Source: Sipunculus nudus (taxonomy: Eukaryota > Annelida > Sipuncula > Golfingiida > Sipunculidae). Taken from it: DNA of 64,000 nt. The stretch lies in the NCBI GenBank assembly GCA_026874595.1, contig CM049320.1, positions 34,942,214-35,006,213 on the forward strand. The letters run 5' to 3'. Below the pieces are notes generated by a model. The model was not told where the DNA came from, ran no database searches, and saw nothing but the letters and a program-made list of their open reading frames with translations. The translations under genes and the position numbers were made by a program. Shown here piece by piece: positions 29,601 through 39,036 of this stretch (position 1 is its first letter; every line of letters starts with the position of its first letter).

Positions 29601-31904
29601 CCAAATGAGGGCTTAAGCTATAGCATGGCATACTAACGCGTGGCCACGCGATACTAACGCGTGGGAACGAGATAATTATCGCGTGGGAACGAGATACTAT
29701 CTCGTGGGAACGCGATAATTATCGCGTGGCCACGAGATACTATCTCGTGGGAACGAGATAATTATCGCGTGGCCACGAGATACTGTCGCATGGGAACGAG
29801 ATAATTATCGCGTGGGAACGAGATACCATCTCGTGGGAACGAGATAATATCGCGTTGGAACGAGATACTATCTCGTGGGAACGAGATAATGTCGCGTGGC
29901 CACGAGATACTATCGCGTGGGAACGAGATAAAAAATAATTTTGTGCATGTCCTATACGAGCCACCGTATATACATGTCAATCTTTTCAGTAAAATATTGC
30001 GGGGACCCTGGCGATGTTCAATTCGCTACGAAAACAGGTGAATATTATTACCAAGACGAAGTTGAGTACCTCTGTTTTGCGAGGTACCATATTTACCCGC
30101 CAGGAGGCATTACAAGTACGACCCTGCGCTGTGAGGCGGATGGGACGTGGTCAAGTACCCTTCCAGTTTGTAAAGGTAACATGGGAAAGCTTTACTTGTA
30201 TTCCGATAGGACTTAGTGGAACAGTTTGACTATTCACATTAATCTTAGACTCCTTAGGCTTATAAAGGTTGGATTCTAAGACACATTTTTGAACATCAGT
30301 GCGGGCAGGATGGCATTTTTTTTACAATTTTTTATCAATATTTAATATAAAGATTTCTTATGATCAGTGTAAAACATGGTAGAAACATAATTGCTTTACT
30401 AAACAGGTAAAGTCACATAAGCCAAATGAACTTTTATCGAATTTTTATTTTTGGTTATTTTGAAGGAAATGTCTGAGCGGTTCAATTAATTAAATTAATC
30501 ATTAATTTTACTGAAGATTAAAAATAATGAGGCGGTGGGTAAAATTCGACGCACGTAGTGATTGAGAAAGGAACCCTGTCTCGCATATTGAATCTCACTA
30601 TATAGCCCATATCGTTTTTATCCGAATTCCATGTGCTGGGCCCGCATTCTGTGCATATGAATTCTTAGCTTTACTACATGATATAAGCGTACAAGTAATT
30701 CAAAATCAGAGTTAGATCATCTTAATATTAATAAACCCACTGGACTTGACGTTGCACCAAATCTCTTAATTTTTTTTCATCTCTGACATCTCTCATTTCT
30801 TCCTTATCTTTTACCTTTATACATGAACCCTCAAGTATTGATAAACTTATTTTTGCGTCTAAAGAAGCGAAATAAGTGCCCAGACTGACTCATCAGACTG
30901 TCCAAGACTGCCTCAACAAGAGCGCTTGAGTTGCATCTTTAAATTACTTTCTTTAGCTTCAGCCGACCTGATACCGTAAAACCCGTTTTGCAACTTTCGA
31001 CACTGAGAGACATAAAATTTGGATATCGGCCCAATCGGCTGATCAGATATAGTGATAGTATCGATACAGGGGCACCTGACCGTATCGATACGATATCAGA
31101 CTTTGTATCGAGGCATATCCGTGCACAGATTTAACGTTAAAATCCTAATTTTGATAATGTTCTGGACAAAAACTTAAGATGGGGATGCAATTATTTTCGT
31201 AATTTTATGAAACGCCTCATTTCCTTCAGGTGCGCTGTCACGTTATTTACAGCAGACCGATCGTTAGTTTTGTTTGTGCACATTCTAACAAATCTGCCAT
31301 ATGCGAGAAAAATACAGTTGTAACTTAGCAAATGTGTCAATCACTCTGCATATTTCAAAAGAGTTTCAGGTTTGATTGTGAGTTCACATATATTTACTTG
31401 TGTTAATTCTGCACTAAATGTCTAAAATTGGTTGTTTACTACGGTATTACTAAAATGTTGAGATTATCGGTTGTTTACTACACTATTGATGCAATAGGAT
31501 GGATGCAATTCCTCGTTTGACGCAATACGACTCAAGTGGGCCTACAGTCTACAATACATGCTTACTGGGTCATATATTCACGGCTAAGATATCCATGGCT
31601 ATTTATAAAGTTCAATTTTTCTTTTTTAGAAATGACTGAAAATGGGCATTCTTCATACGGTGGGCTTTGGCAGTTACGGATCAAAGGGAAACTGGTCACC
31701 AGAAGCGAAACTACGTCAGAAATTGTGTCATCTATAACTAAGTGCGCGTTTGCGTGTTTGTTCCAGCACGGTTGTCTTAGTTTTACATACGTTACTTCAA
31801 GTCAAACATGTTTAAAGCACTCTGAACTGTTCATATTGTCTGGAAATACTTTCAAAGAAGTAACTGATGCCGCATACTTCGAGTTAATCCCTGACGTATC
31901 ATAA
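20557..31904 (+). CDS. Gene copy B: secreted cysteine-rich / Sushi / PAN protein, 321 aa
   Basis: The exons are 20557-20617, 21243-21448, 23341-23474, 26857-26960, 29990-30175 and 31630-31904. Their lengths and phases are identical to copy A and the frame is open throughout. The architecture is the same: signal peptide, ten-Cys region, Sushi and PAN. By hand count 35 of 321 residues differ from copy A: 3 in exon 1, 6 in exon 2, 3 in exon 3, 1 in exon 4, 5 in exon 5 and 17 in exon 6. I count about 24 silent changes. All cysteines are kept. Ser70Asn makes a new N-glycosylation sequon (NNT). Two foldback elements lie close to splice sites (44 bp after the exon 3 donor, 22 bp before exon 5), and the promoter/leader block seen in units 1 and 3 is missing. 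The protein looks functional, but expression is less certain than for copy A. Confidence 0.8.
21243..21448 (+). CDS. Copy B coding exon 2: first cysteine-rich module
   Basis: The acceptor is TTTTCCAG and the donor GTAATA, giving 206 nt. The exon carries TCPIGYVPRVCSCDIL, TNCDGAFFENNTD and LQCIA. The first residues after the signal (DSNS) differ from copy A (DLAS). Confidence 0.85.
22018..22472. mobile_element. Inverted-repeat element with GGTTCTCAGGCA ends
   Basis: GGTTCTCAGGCA at the left and GTGCCTGAGAACC at the right face each other. Each is followed inward by a GCGGGCGG or GATGCGGACGG word. Two tandem blocks of about 130 bp fill the left half. There is no coding capacity. It is the uninterrupted form of the element split by a LINE in unit 1. 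Confidence 0.55.
22900..23000. mobile_element. Short pogo/Tigger-like fragment (unit 2)
   Basis: ACAGTGAAAACCCTACGTAG, GCGGACAGTC and GCGGGATGTCC match the fragment in unit 1. It has no coding content. Confidence 0.35.
23341..23474 (+). CDS. Copy B coding exon 3: cysteine-rich module, middle part
   Basis: This 134-nt exon starts right after CAACTTCAG and ends before GTAAGT, a better donor than GTAGGT in copy A. Changes from copy A are Met99Val, Lys111Glu and His112Tyr. Confidence 0.85.
23519..25449. mobile_element. 1.9 kb foldback element with AT-rich decorated arms
   Basis: Inverted ends ACGGTGGCTGATTTAGGA and TCCTAAATCAGCCACCGT are followed inward by ATTTATCTCG and a palindromic CTCGAGATCTCGAGAT cluster (clearest on the right, simpler on the left). 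Then come many units of AGGAAGC with A and T runs (left arm 23590-23890; the inverse TTTTGCTTCCTAAAA on the right 25130-25360). A roughly 1.2 kb core separates the arms and has no meaningful frame. Unit 1 has the empty site. GGTAC is found on both sides, as expected of a short target duplication. It lacks a transposase. Confidence 0.8.
25875..25910. repeat. GGGATTCAAGCGCC word (MITE end-like)
   Basis: GAGGGATTCAAGCGCCTCTG occurs here and at about 8631, with a variant near 49649 at matching places in the three units. It resembles the ends of the hairpin at 51815-51975. Confidence 0.35.
26225..26455 (-). mobile_element. tRNA-derived SINE (complete head)
   Basis: On the minus strand it starts near 26455 with TAGCCAGGACAGCTGAATGG. 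An exact B box GGTTCGATTCC follows (26387-26397 on the plus strand, inverted). The body reads CCCCGGGTTCTCCGGTTTCC and the tail ends near 26225 before an AT-rich stretch. Shared words with 42465-42765 put both in one family. In unit 1 only the tail is left. Confidence 0.75.
26857..26960 (+). CDS. Copy B coding exon 4: end of cysteine-rich region
   Basis: This 104-nt exon follows TTTTTTTCAG and ends before GTAGGT. The only residue change from copy A is Thr157Glu. The NYT and NGS glycosylation sequons are kept. Confidence 0.8.
27985..28257 (-). mobile_element. tRNA-derived SINE (unit 2 copy)
   Basis: On the minus strand CCGGCTTCTGTGACTCAGGG, GTAGAGCACAGG and GTGAGTTCGAATCTCAGCCG form an A-box and B-box pair. 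It stands at the same position as 10335-10590 in unit 1. Confidence 0.6.
28709..29967. mobile_element. 1.26 kb foldback element with CTCGTGGCCACGCG arms
   Basis: The ends are ACGGCGGCTCGTATAGGACA and its inverse TGTCCTATACGAGCCACCGT (one mismatch). Each arm (28740-29105 and 29635-29930) is made of tandem units such as ATCTCGTGGCCACGCGATAA and TTATCTCGTTCCCACGCG, which are themselves near-palindromes. A roughly 0.5 kb core has no gene. The outer ACGG(T/C)GGCT resembles the element at 23519. Unit 1 shows the empty AT-rich target, and a 4-5 bp TA-rich duplication is possible but ambiguous. Confidence 0.8.
29990..30175 (+). CDS. Copy B coding exon 5: Sushi/CCP domain
   Basis: This 186-nt exon is phase 1-1. 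It carries YCGDPGDVQFATKTG, YLCFARYHIYPPGG and RCEADGTWSSTLPVC, with five substitutions from copy A and all four cysteines kept. The acceptor CTTTTCAG is strong, but its upstream sequence is now transposon DNA. Confidence 0.85.
30176..31629 (+). other. Intron 5 of copy B
   Basis: This 1.45 kb intron is colinear with copy A apart from the extra 0.75 kb there. A LINE remnant (SELDHLNINKPTGLDVAPNL) lies near 30690-30770. Confidence 0.55.
30690..30775 (+). mobile_element. LINE reverse transcriptase remnant (unit 2)
   Basis: LNINKPTGLDVAPNLLI resembles the opening motif of a non-LTR reverse transcriptase. It is bounded by stops, and a homologous piece stands in unit 1. Confidence 0.4.
31630..31904 (+). 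CDS. Copy B coding exon 6: PAN/Apple domain and stop
   Basis: This 275-nt exon follows TTTTTTAG and ends at TAA. The four PAN cysteines are kept in KCAFACLFQHGCLSFTYV and QTCLKHSE. Seventeen residues differ from copy A, clustered around the first Cys pair (Ser-Arg-Pro to Phe-Gln-His) and in the stretch before it. Confidence 0.85.
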
Positions 31905-32700
31905 TAGTCGACTTCAGATTGCGCTGTATGTCTGCACTTGATGACGAAAAAGCTGTTCACTAATAGTAGGGCTTATTCTTTTGTAAAGTTAAGTTTGGTG
32001 TAAAATGACTTGGGAATAAGTTTTGAATCCTGTTTTACCATGGTCGACAAGTGGCGCCGACTGCTATTATCAAAACTAATTGGAGCATTTGATAAACTGG
32101 TCTCTTATCCATGCTCACTACAAGAAAGCCTGTCGCTACAGAATGAGACCATAACTCTGATTGGTCAGACGTATTGATTTATCTTATTGGCCAAAGCTTT
32201 GGCGCCTCATAGTAAATTTAGGAAGTGGTGTATGCATGGTCAGGGATTAGTCGTAATCTAATTTCAGCCAGATATATACTAGGATTGGAAAGCATGGTAT
32301 ACATGGCCTCCTTATTTATATGCACTCTTTATTATGGTTTTCTTATTAATGGTGATTGATTTGTAAATATATGTATATTGTAAATAAAGTTCATGTCACA
32401 GTGTACACGGGAACCAAGGCAGAGTAATTATTGCATTATATTAGTTGTACTTGATATATGTAGTTCTTTTAGGTGCTTCTGTTTTAATTTTTTTAAAGTG
32501 CATCAATCATTGTTACCGCAGCAAAAATTCAAATACACTGATTTCACACTACATTGTCTGCTGTCATTCAGCAGTAACATACATCCCAACAAGACATTAG
32601 GCATTTCGGGTAATGACTGTTAATGCACGTAATGCCTGAAACTTTTAGTCATTTCATGAAACGTCTGACTGGATCAGTCATTTGACGTAATGCATATAAT
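31905..32700 (+). other. 3' flank of copy B
   Basis: Homology to the copy A flank stops near 32220. Beyond it an AT-rich stretch contains TGTAAATAAAGTTCATG (32378-32394), which could be a polyadenylation signal or the 3' end of a retroelement. No gene was recognised. Confidence 0.4.
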
Positions 32701-32716
32701 GTATGTATAATATATA

Positions 32717-32721
<5 letters not shown>

Positions 32722-32769
<48 letters not shown>

Positions 32770-32895
32770 GAAAGTAAAAGAGAGAGAGATCTATGATTAG
32801 CTGGTTCATTGTATAAAGAAATGAAACATGAATACTGAAAAAAGTCGGTTCCCTCCCATAGGCAGTGAACCGACATTTCTGTGTATTCATGTCCC

Positions 32896-32950
<55 letters not shown>
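32722..32950. repeat. Hairpin element between two (TA)n tracts
   Basis: TA tracts at 32722-32765 and 32899-32950 flank a stem: CATGAATACTGAAAAAAGTC then GGTTC on one side, and GAACCGACATTTCTGTGTAT then TCATG on the other, with a loop CCTCCCATAGGCAGT. A second member at 44978-45150 shares GGTTC and GGCAGTGAACC. Frames rich in Ile-Tyr here are translations of the TA tract. Confidence 0.65.
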
Positions 32951-32953
<3 letters not shown>

Positions 32954-33054
32954 ACACTTGTCGAAAATGCTCAAAACTTTGAATGTAATCTTGTGAACTG
33001 GTGTAAAGTGTATGTGAAAACAGTTTAATGTAGACAAACAGACAGAAATTGTTG

Positions 33055-33140
33055 GCTTTCGGTAGCGTTATAAAGGCAGAGGAAACTGAAGGACCCGAAG
33101 AAAACCTCTCACCTTCGACATGCCACTAAAATGAATTGCT
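33055..33140 (-). mobile_element. Degenerate SINE remnant
   Basis: GAGGAAACTGAAGGACCCGA and the following words resemble the CCGGAGAACCCGGGGAAAAC body of the SINE at 26225-26455. A matching remnant lies at 61740-61870. Confidence 0.35.
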
Positions 33141-33539
33141 TATAGATAGTGTACAATAATATTACAATATGGGGAGAATGATTTTGCTTTTTTATTTAGC
33201 AAATCTGAAAAAGAAGTGCCCAACGTTCCTAGTGTTAATGACCATGGGTTTATTTGCTGAGAAAAGGTGAGGATTACAATTCACAGGAGTACCCCGTTCC
33301 CCGATATTAGGAATCTTTCGACTACCCATACCTCAACCCTTCCTTATGTGAAACAGAATAAAATTGCTGTCCTAGGTTTTTTGCAAGATGGGATAGGTTA
33401 TTGAAAGATTTTAAAGGAAAATATAAACTGATTGACACAAGTGTCTTGACATTTAAAAAAATATGTGTATTACTCTCTGAAAATTCCCCCACCCCTTTTC
33501 AGGGAGGCTCTTGTTTTAAAATAGACAGGGCAAGACGAC

Positions 33540-33716
33540 TTTTTAAGGATCAGCCGGCCAGTGCCCGCCATTAGCCTTTTCGATTGGTTGTGCCAGCGAG
33601 CTTCGGAGTTCAGTTGTGTTGGATTCAATCATTGACAGAGTGAAGGGAAAGGAGGCATTGGTATATTTCAGGCAGCATACGTATTATGAAATATAATATC
33701 AGCTTAACACACACAG
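33540..33716 (+). promoter_or_regulatory. Promoter and leader-exon block of the unit 3 copy
   Basis: GGCCAGTGCCCGCCATTAGC and CGATTGGTTG match 1043-1079 in unit 1. The block ends at ACACAG before GTAAGT, the same donor position as in copy A. Translation in this unit is broken, so this is likely relic sequence. Confidence 0.4.
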
Positions 33717-35289
33717 GTAAGTCATTTATTAATTAAACAAATTACGGTTTTACCTTGTGTGTACATTTGTTTTACAAAAGTATCACTCACACTCCATTTG
33801 ATAAGAGTTTCAGTATATTAATATATGATGCGTGAGTCGTCCGCTTACTCTGTTTAGAAGATTAATAAGGTCCTTATAAGGAATTTGAACTGATATTTAA
33901 AACATGGGGAGATGATTTAGCACCTGAGATATGTCCATTGAAACTTTTTTGTTTAAGGGACTTATGAAAACTTAAAGCCACTAAATCTAAAAAAGGATCC
34001 GGTACTGTTTCTTGCCTCTCCTCTTGAAAGATTTTTTTAGAGGTTTGGAAAATGAACAAAATGCTGCGCAAATTACATGCACATTTACAATCTGGCAAAC
34101 TTCAAAATCAATGTATTTTGTCCGAGAAGGTTAATGAAAAAAAGCTGGCTTGCACAAATTTTTTTTATTCTCAGGGTCCGTAGAACAATTAATATAGTGT
34201 GGGCTAACGGATTTATTCCAAAGAGTTAAGATACATCAAATTAAGTCACATAAAGGTTAGATTTATCACGCTCCTAACTGAATGTTTTAATATAAATCAA
34301 AGCTCGTCATCGATTATATACTCAAACAATAGGTTTACATGGTATTTGGATGATAAAGTGGAATGGTATGCGCTCAAAAAGCATTGCCGAATTCCCAGAG
34401 TAGAAACAATCTGTAGCTCAGCTAACGGAGAGAAAACTTAAAGAAAGACTTAAGCGATAATCATTTATTCGTCGTCCCGTCCAATCACCTGTCCATTCGT
34501 TAACACAGAGTACACTGTCAGGACCAGACCTAGACATTTCTGATATTATGATTTTCCATGTTTTTCTAGGTTTCCAGAATGCTCTATTTCCTATATATGC
34601 AGCCATGGTCACAAGAGGGGTCTTGCAGCTTAAAAATTATGAAAGATAATTTTATCAATTTTGTCAGACATGCCTGAATGCAAAGTCTTTAAACTAGGTG
34701 AAACTGTAATGCATGACTAAGGCTAGAAATTTGTAGTTTTTTACAGTCATGGCCCCAAGGGGGCGTTGCAACTTATAACGCAGCATTTACCAGTTTTGCG
34801 AAATCGATAACTATACACACTTTCAATATATTTTAGGCCGCACCTGAAACTAAATCCATGGGCTTTATTTTGAGAGAACTAGGGGTCTCATTCTGCAGTA
34901 ACCATGGAATGTAAAATGTAAAACATAGAGCCTAATTTTCTATTTCCACTTTTCACTTTGGGCAGGTTAAATTTTCTGCATAGCGAGATTTCACCAAAAA
35001 AAGCACACAACTCGGTTAATTTTCATGCTAGAAAATGCTATGATATCGTTTAAAGCTATTTGTTTGACAAACTGGCGACCATGTCAATATTATATCTTGC
35101 TGCACATTCATTTATAACAAAGAATCAATATCGATTTCTTCAACCCCTGGTCAATAAAGTGATATCGTTAGAAAATCAGCCTGAATCCTTTGGATGTCGA
35201 GAGTAGGTCAGACCACAGTACCTGCAATGGTACTCTTCATAACTTTTTTTGACAAAACTATTTGACATCAATTAAGGTAATCCTACTTA

Positions 35290-35475
35290 CTAGCCAAGGA
35301 AGGAGATGTATCATACATGGAATAAATTATCAGCGGAGCATTTGTATGACTTTATTGGTAGATTCGTTTGGCAAAATACAGAAAGTAACAAAATCCTCAT
35401 GAGTTATTCAATAGTAATTTCCAGATTAAAAGGTCTAGGTTTTATTAACATACTGAATCATCATGCTTTTCCTAG
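35290..35475 (+). mobile_element. Possible LINE C-terminal remnant
   Basis: The pieces WNKLSAEHLYDFIGRFVWQN and RLKGLGFINIL resemble the post-palm region of Tx1/L1-like reverse transcriptases. There is no complete frame. Confidence 0.3.
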
Positions 35476-36003
35476 ATATATTTAGCTCGGATATAGTTGC
35501 CAGGGATTCAAGCCTTTAATCTTGTGTGCGGAAAGTATAAAGATTAGAACACAGCCTAACGGGGGAATTCTACAAAGAAATTCAGAGGTTAGCCAAAATG
35601 TCTCAGCCATAGATTTTCCCAGACCGTGCTTAGAAACTCAGGAGTACTTAAATGTTAAAACATTATATTATCACGGGTCTCTAATATAAACACAGTCAGT
35701 CCAACATAAACAGTTATTCATTGAAAAAGTTGACCCTAAAACGCATGAATACAGTAAAGCAATTCGTTAGCGAAGGGATGTTTTACTCTCTCTCTCTCTC
35801 TCTCTCAACACGTAAAAGCATTGAGTAACTGCTCAAATTTTACGCCGATTATGTGAAAATTATCCAAATGCTAACTAGTAAGGGCATATAATGAGACTCC
35901 TAGGTCTCCTGAGAAGTAGTGAGGATTTTTCTACATCGACTGTAAATGCGACCACTCCCTCCCGGTCCCGCGAGTGTGGTAATTAAGAGGTTTTACTGTA
36001 ATG

Positions 36004-36034
<31 letters not shown>

Positions 36035-37129
36035 TTTAGACCGGACTAAATCCCAAGCGGGAATCAGTCCGGCCTATATCACAAAAAAAAAAAAAACTAA
36101 CTCCCTGCCTGATCAGCTGAAGGTATACACTGATTCAGCTCATCACTGTTCCTATTTATTAACTTTATGTCCGCAAGGTTCTTTTTTATTATCAAATAAA
36201 TATAAAATTGTATATTTCTATAAAATGATTTTGTTTATTGTAGATACAGAATTTCATATTTTGAGCCTTACGTACCTGATGAATGTAGGTCATACAAGCC
36301 AGAAATAAAGTTTTATTCATCAAGTCTAAAATATTTTTATAAAGTCTAAATTGTTCCGAAAAAGTAAATAGTATTACTTTTATTCTATCAATTTATTCAT
36401 GTTGAAGATATAAATTTTCTTCAGGTGTCATGATAAAGTTGTCCACCTCTATATGGAGCAATGTCTGTCGGGTGTTTTGGTTTATAAATATGATTAAATT
36501 GTAAAATATACCCGTAATTAATTTGTATTCTAAAATGTGTCTGAAACTGTTTATTCCATAATCATGCTCTCTGCCAAAGCAAATTGATACGTATAATTGA
36601 TCTTAGTGTATTTAAATTTACATCAACATTCTAATTACACTCTTTCGTGAGGTAGAGGAGTTAACCATTTGCCATTTGAAGCTCATGACGGGCTATTATT
36701 CTTCGATGCCATGCTCGCTGGCTCTTTCCCAAAACATACAAAACCACTCAATGGATGGTACCGTTGTATGTAATGACTGATGTGTCTGAGGCCCCGGACA
36801 ATAGAGAACCATACCTGTCCAGGTTGTCCGTGATCACCTATAACCAAACATGGTGCCATTTTACCAAGGTTCTTAAGGGAAAATCTATAAATAATGGACT
36901 CCATTGCACCTGATAGTTCGGTTTGAACCATATGCCCGACGGTATAGATCTGCTACATTGACCTCCGTCGCTGTGGTCGATGCCTGATGTACTTAAATTC
37001 AAAACACTTGCCTAAACCACAGAATGTGTACCAAGCAATTACGATTATGAGATCTTTTAATGTTCCTGCTTCCTCCTTTAATCGTTTTCCGTCATATTTT
37101 TTATATATCTCATATATATATGAATATAT

Positions 37130-37131
37130 AT

Positions 37132-37176
<45 letters not shown>

Positions 37177-37210
37177 GTGTATATATATAGTATATATATA
37201 TATATATATG
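37130..37210. repeat. (TA)n tracts
   Basis: Runs of TA at 37140-37172 and 37182-37209 are separated by ACGTGTATATATAG. Ile-Tyr-rich frames here are not genes. Confidence 0.8.
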
Positions 37211-37374
37211 TGTGTGGGTGCATGCGAGTGTGTGAAGGGAAGAGGGTGAAGCTTTTTAGACAGGCAAGCTTATTCATTGACATATCTTTTGAATTTTGAA
37301 TTTTTTTAATTTAATTTTCAAAATGTAAAAGGTGTAAGTCATTTACAGGAAGTATCAATTTTTCGCATTTCCGA

Positions 37375-37765
37375 TTACAGTGATCTCTCACATGACGACT
37401 AACCGCTTACACGACCACCCCGCTAACAGGACCACTTTTCTTGGTCCCACAATTGTCTGATATAAATTATCGTATAAAAAACTTCGGTAATAGACCACCC
37501 CGCTATAACGACCAACTAGCACTCTTTTATGATCCCGACCTTCAGATGAGCCCCCCTTTCACGACCACTGGCTTGTGCCGACCGCGGCCCGCTGAGCAGA
37601 TAACACTCTAATAGCCCAGCTTGGACTTTGATAATAGCCCGTAATAAATTAGCCGTATCACGACCATTGTCGTATCACGACCACCTGTGGCGACCGCGGC
37701 CCGTTAAGCAGGTAACCCGCTAATGGCCCTGCTTGGACTTGGTCAATAGCCCGTGATTGATTAGC
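37375..37765. mobile_element. pogo/Tigger-like nonautonomous remnant
   Basis: CACGACCACCCCGCTAACAG, TAGACCACCCCGCTATAACG and related words are typical of the ends of pogo/Tigger elements. A 112-bp segment with GACCGCGGCCCG is repeated in tandem (37580 and 37692). No transposase frame was seen. A further fragment is at 38318-38390. Confidence 0.45.
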
Positions 37766-38317
37766 CGGGCACGTGGGAAAGCTCGCTTTCTTCTGCCCAG
37801 CCTTTGTTAGGCTTGTTTATAATACCGCCCAACCTGTTAGACAAACTATACGCATCAATAGATATTGGACTCCATGGTCCGTTACATTGTTTTTTAAGCA
37901 CGGTTGTTAGATAAGCAATTAACATATTGATCAAAAAGGAGTTTGGCAAACATAACTGAAACCACCGGCATACATTCAGGTGAGTAAATTATAACGGTGA
38001 CAAATCACATTTCAATGATCAAGCAGGAAACGTAGATAACACTTAGAATTTGATGTGTTCATTCAGTTCTCACTACGTGTTCGACATCATACCATCTTCG
38101 TATTAAGACCATTGCTGTAAGAATGACTTCAATGCCTAACTCGAAAAAAAACTAAAGAGCTCAGCCTCAGGAAGAAGATAGAACTCATCAATGTCAATGA
38201 AAACAAGACACTCAGTTTGGGATTTAAAATTAAACAGGAACAACAACTTAACATTTACTTAAAATACCCATATTATTCCATATGTTAATATCGGCAGACT
38301 AATGTACAAGCATCCCG

Positions 38318-38390
38318 CCAACACGACCACCCCGCTAATACGACTACTTTGCCTGTCCCGCAGGTGGTCGCATTAGTGGGGTTAAATGTG
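38318..38390. mobile_element. Tigger-like terminal fragment
   Basis: ACGACCACCCCGCTAATACG is followed by the inverse TGGTCGCATTAGTGGGG, so a small hairpin of the same family lies next to a (TA)n tract. Confidence 0.45.
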
Positions 38391-38393
<3 letters not shown>

Positions 38394-38441
<48 letters not shown>

Positions 38442-38562
38442 AAATTATATTTAGTAATATCTGGGTTAACATATGAATTAAAAAATATAGACTTTATGCT
38501 TGATTATATCTAGGAATTCATTGTAAGACAATAAGGGGTTAACTGGGGTTAGCGGGGTTAAC

Positions 38563-38611
<49 letters not shown>

Positions 38612-38711
38612 ATGTCTAAATTATATTAAGTAATATCTGGGTTAACATATGAATTAAAAAATATAGACTTTATGCTTGATTATATCTAGGAATTCATTGT
38701 AAGACAATAAG
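38394..38711. repeat. Tandem duplication with (TA)n tracts
   Basis: A stretch of about 100 bp (CTAAATTATATTTAGTAATA to CAATAAGG) occurs at 38440-38537 and again at 38615-38711. Each copy is preceded by a long TA run (38394-38439 and 38570-38612). Confidence 0.85.
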
Positions 38712-38861
38712 GAGATAAGCTAGAAACAGGTTATTTTCTTGCACATAAAACTTTATACCTTTATTTAAGGGTGATAGCCTTATCCTGCTGGGTAAGTTAA
38801 GCAATTTGAGTGTAGTTGTCCATGAGACGTAATTATCTCGGTACGCATTGTATATACATGT

Positions 38862-38865
<4 letters not shown>

Positions 38866-38933
<68 letters not shown>
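38866..38933. repeat. (TA)n(TG)n compound microsatellite
   Basis: A TA run to about 38899 changes directly into a TG run of about 17 repeats. Frames here are low complexity. Confidence 0.9.
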
Positions 38934-38935
<2 letters not shown>

Positions 38936-39036
38936 ATGTATGTATATGTTATGTATATTCTGTTTAATATATGGATAGGGTTGCCGTATCCCCTGACAAG
39001 TCTGGTACTATGTATGTGTTTGACATATCGCTTCAG

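Larger units (their letters stand above)
26961..29989 (+). other. Intron 4 of copy B
   Basis: This is colinear with copy A until about 28708, including the old tRNA-derived SINE. It is then interrupted by a 1.26 kb foldback element that ends 22 nt before the acceptor. Confidence 0.65.
17451..33020 (+). repeat. Tandem locus unit 2 (contains gene copy B)
   Basis: This aligns to unit 1 from its first bases through the PAN exon and about 300 bp beyond (to about 32220). It differs by four clear insertions (18000-18395 region, 19463-19752, 23519-25449, 28709-29967) and by lacking the LINE in the large intron. The right border toward unit 3 is uncertain. Confidence 0.8.
34450..37370. other. Spacer inserted in the 5' intron of unit 3, no gene
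   Basis: This has no match in units 1 or 2. Near 35300-35470 the plus strand gives broken pieces (GRFVWQNTESNKILMSYSIV, RLKGLGFINIL) that look like a non-LTR retrotransposon tail. CT and GA dinucleotide tracts stand at 35788-35807 and 36008-36034. TTTTACTGTA near 35990 resembles a Tigger-type end. The rest is unassigned. Confidence 0.4.

Noticed and set aside
29740-29980. Frames with SRSHAIVSR repeats
   Set aside because: They translate the tandem units of the foldback arm and appear in several frames at once.
32649-33037. Ile-Tyr repeat proteins
   Set aside because: Translations of (TA)n tracts in a hairpin element. The same applies at 37000-37300, 38816-39097 and 44850-45230.
36060-36320. 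3' end of a Penelope-like element
   Set aside because: ACCTGATGAATGTAGGTCAT with AATAAAG looked familiar, but no coding part or second end was found, so it was not called.
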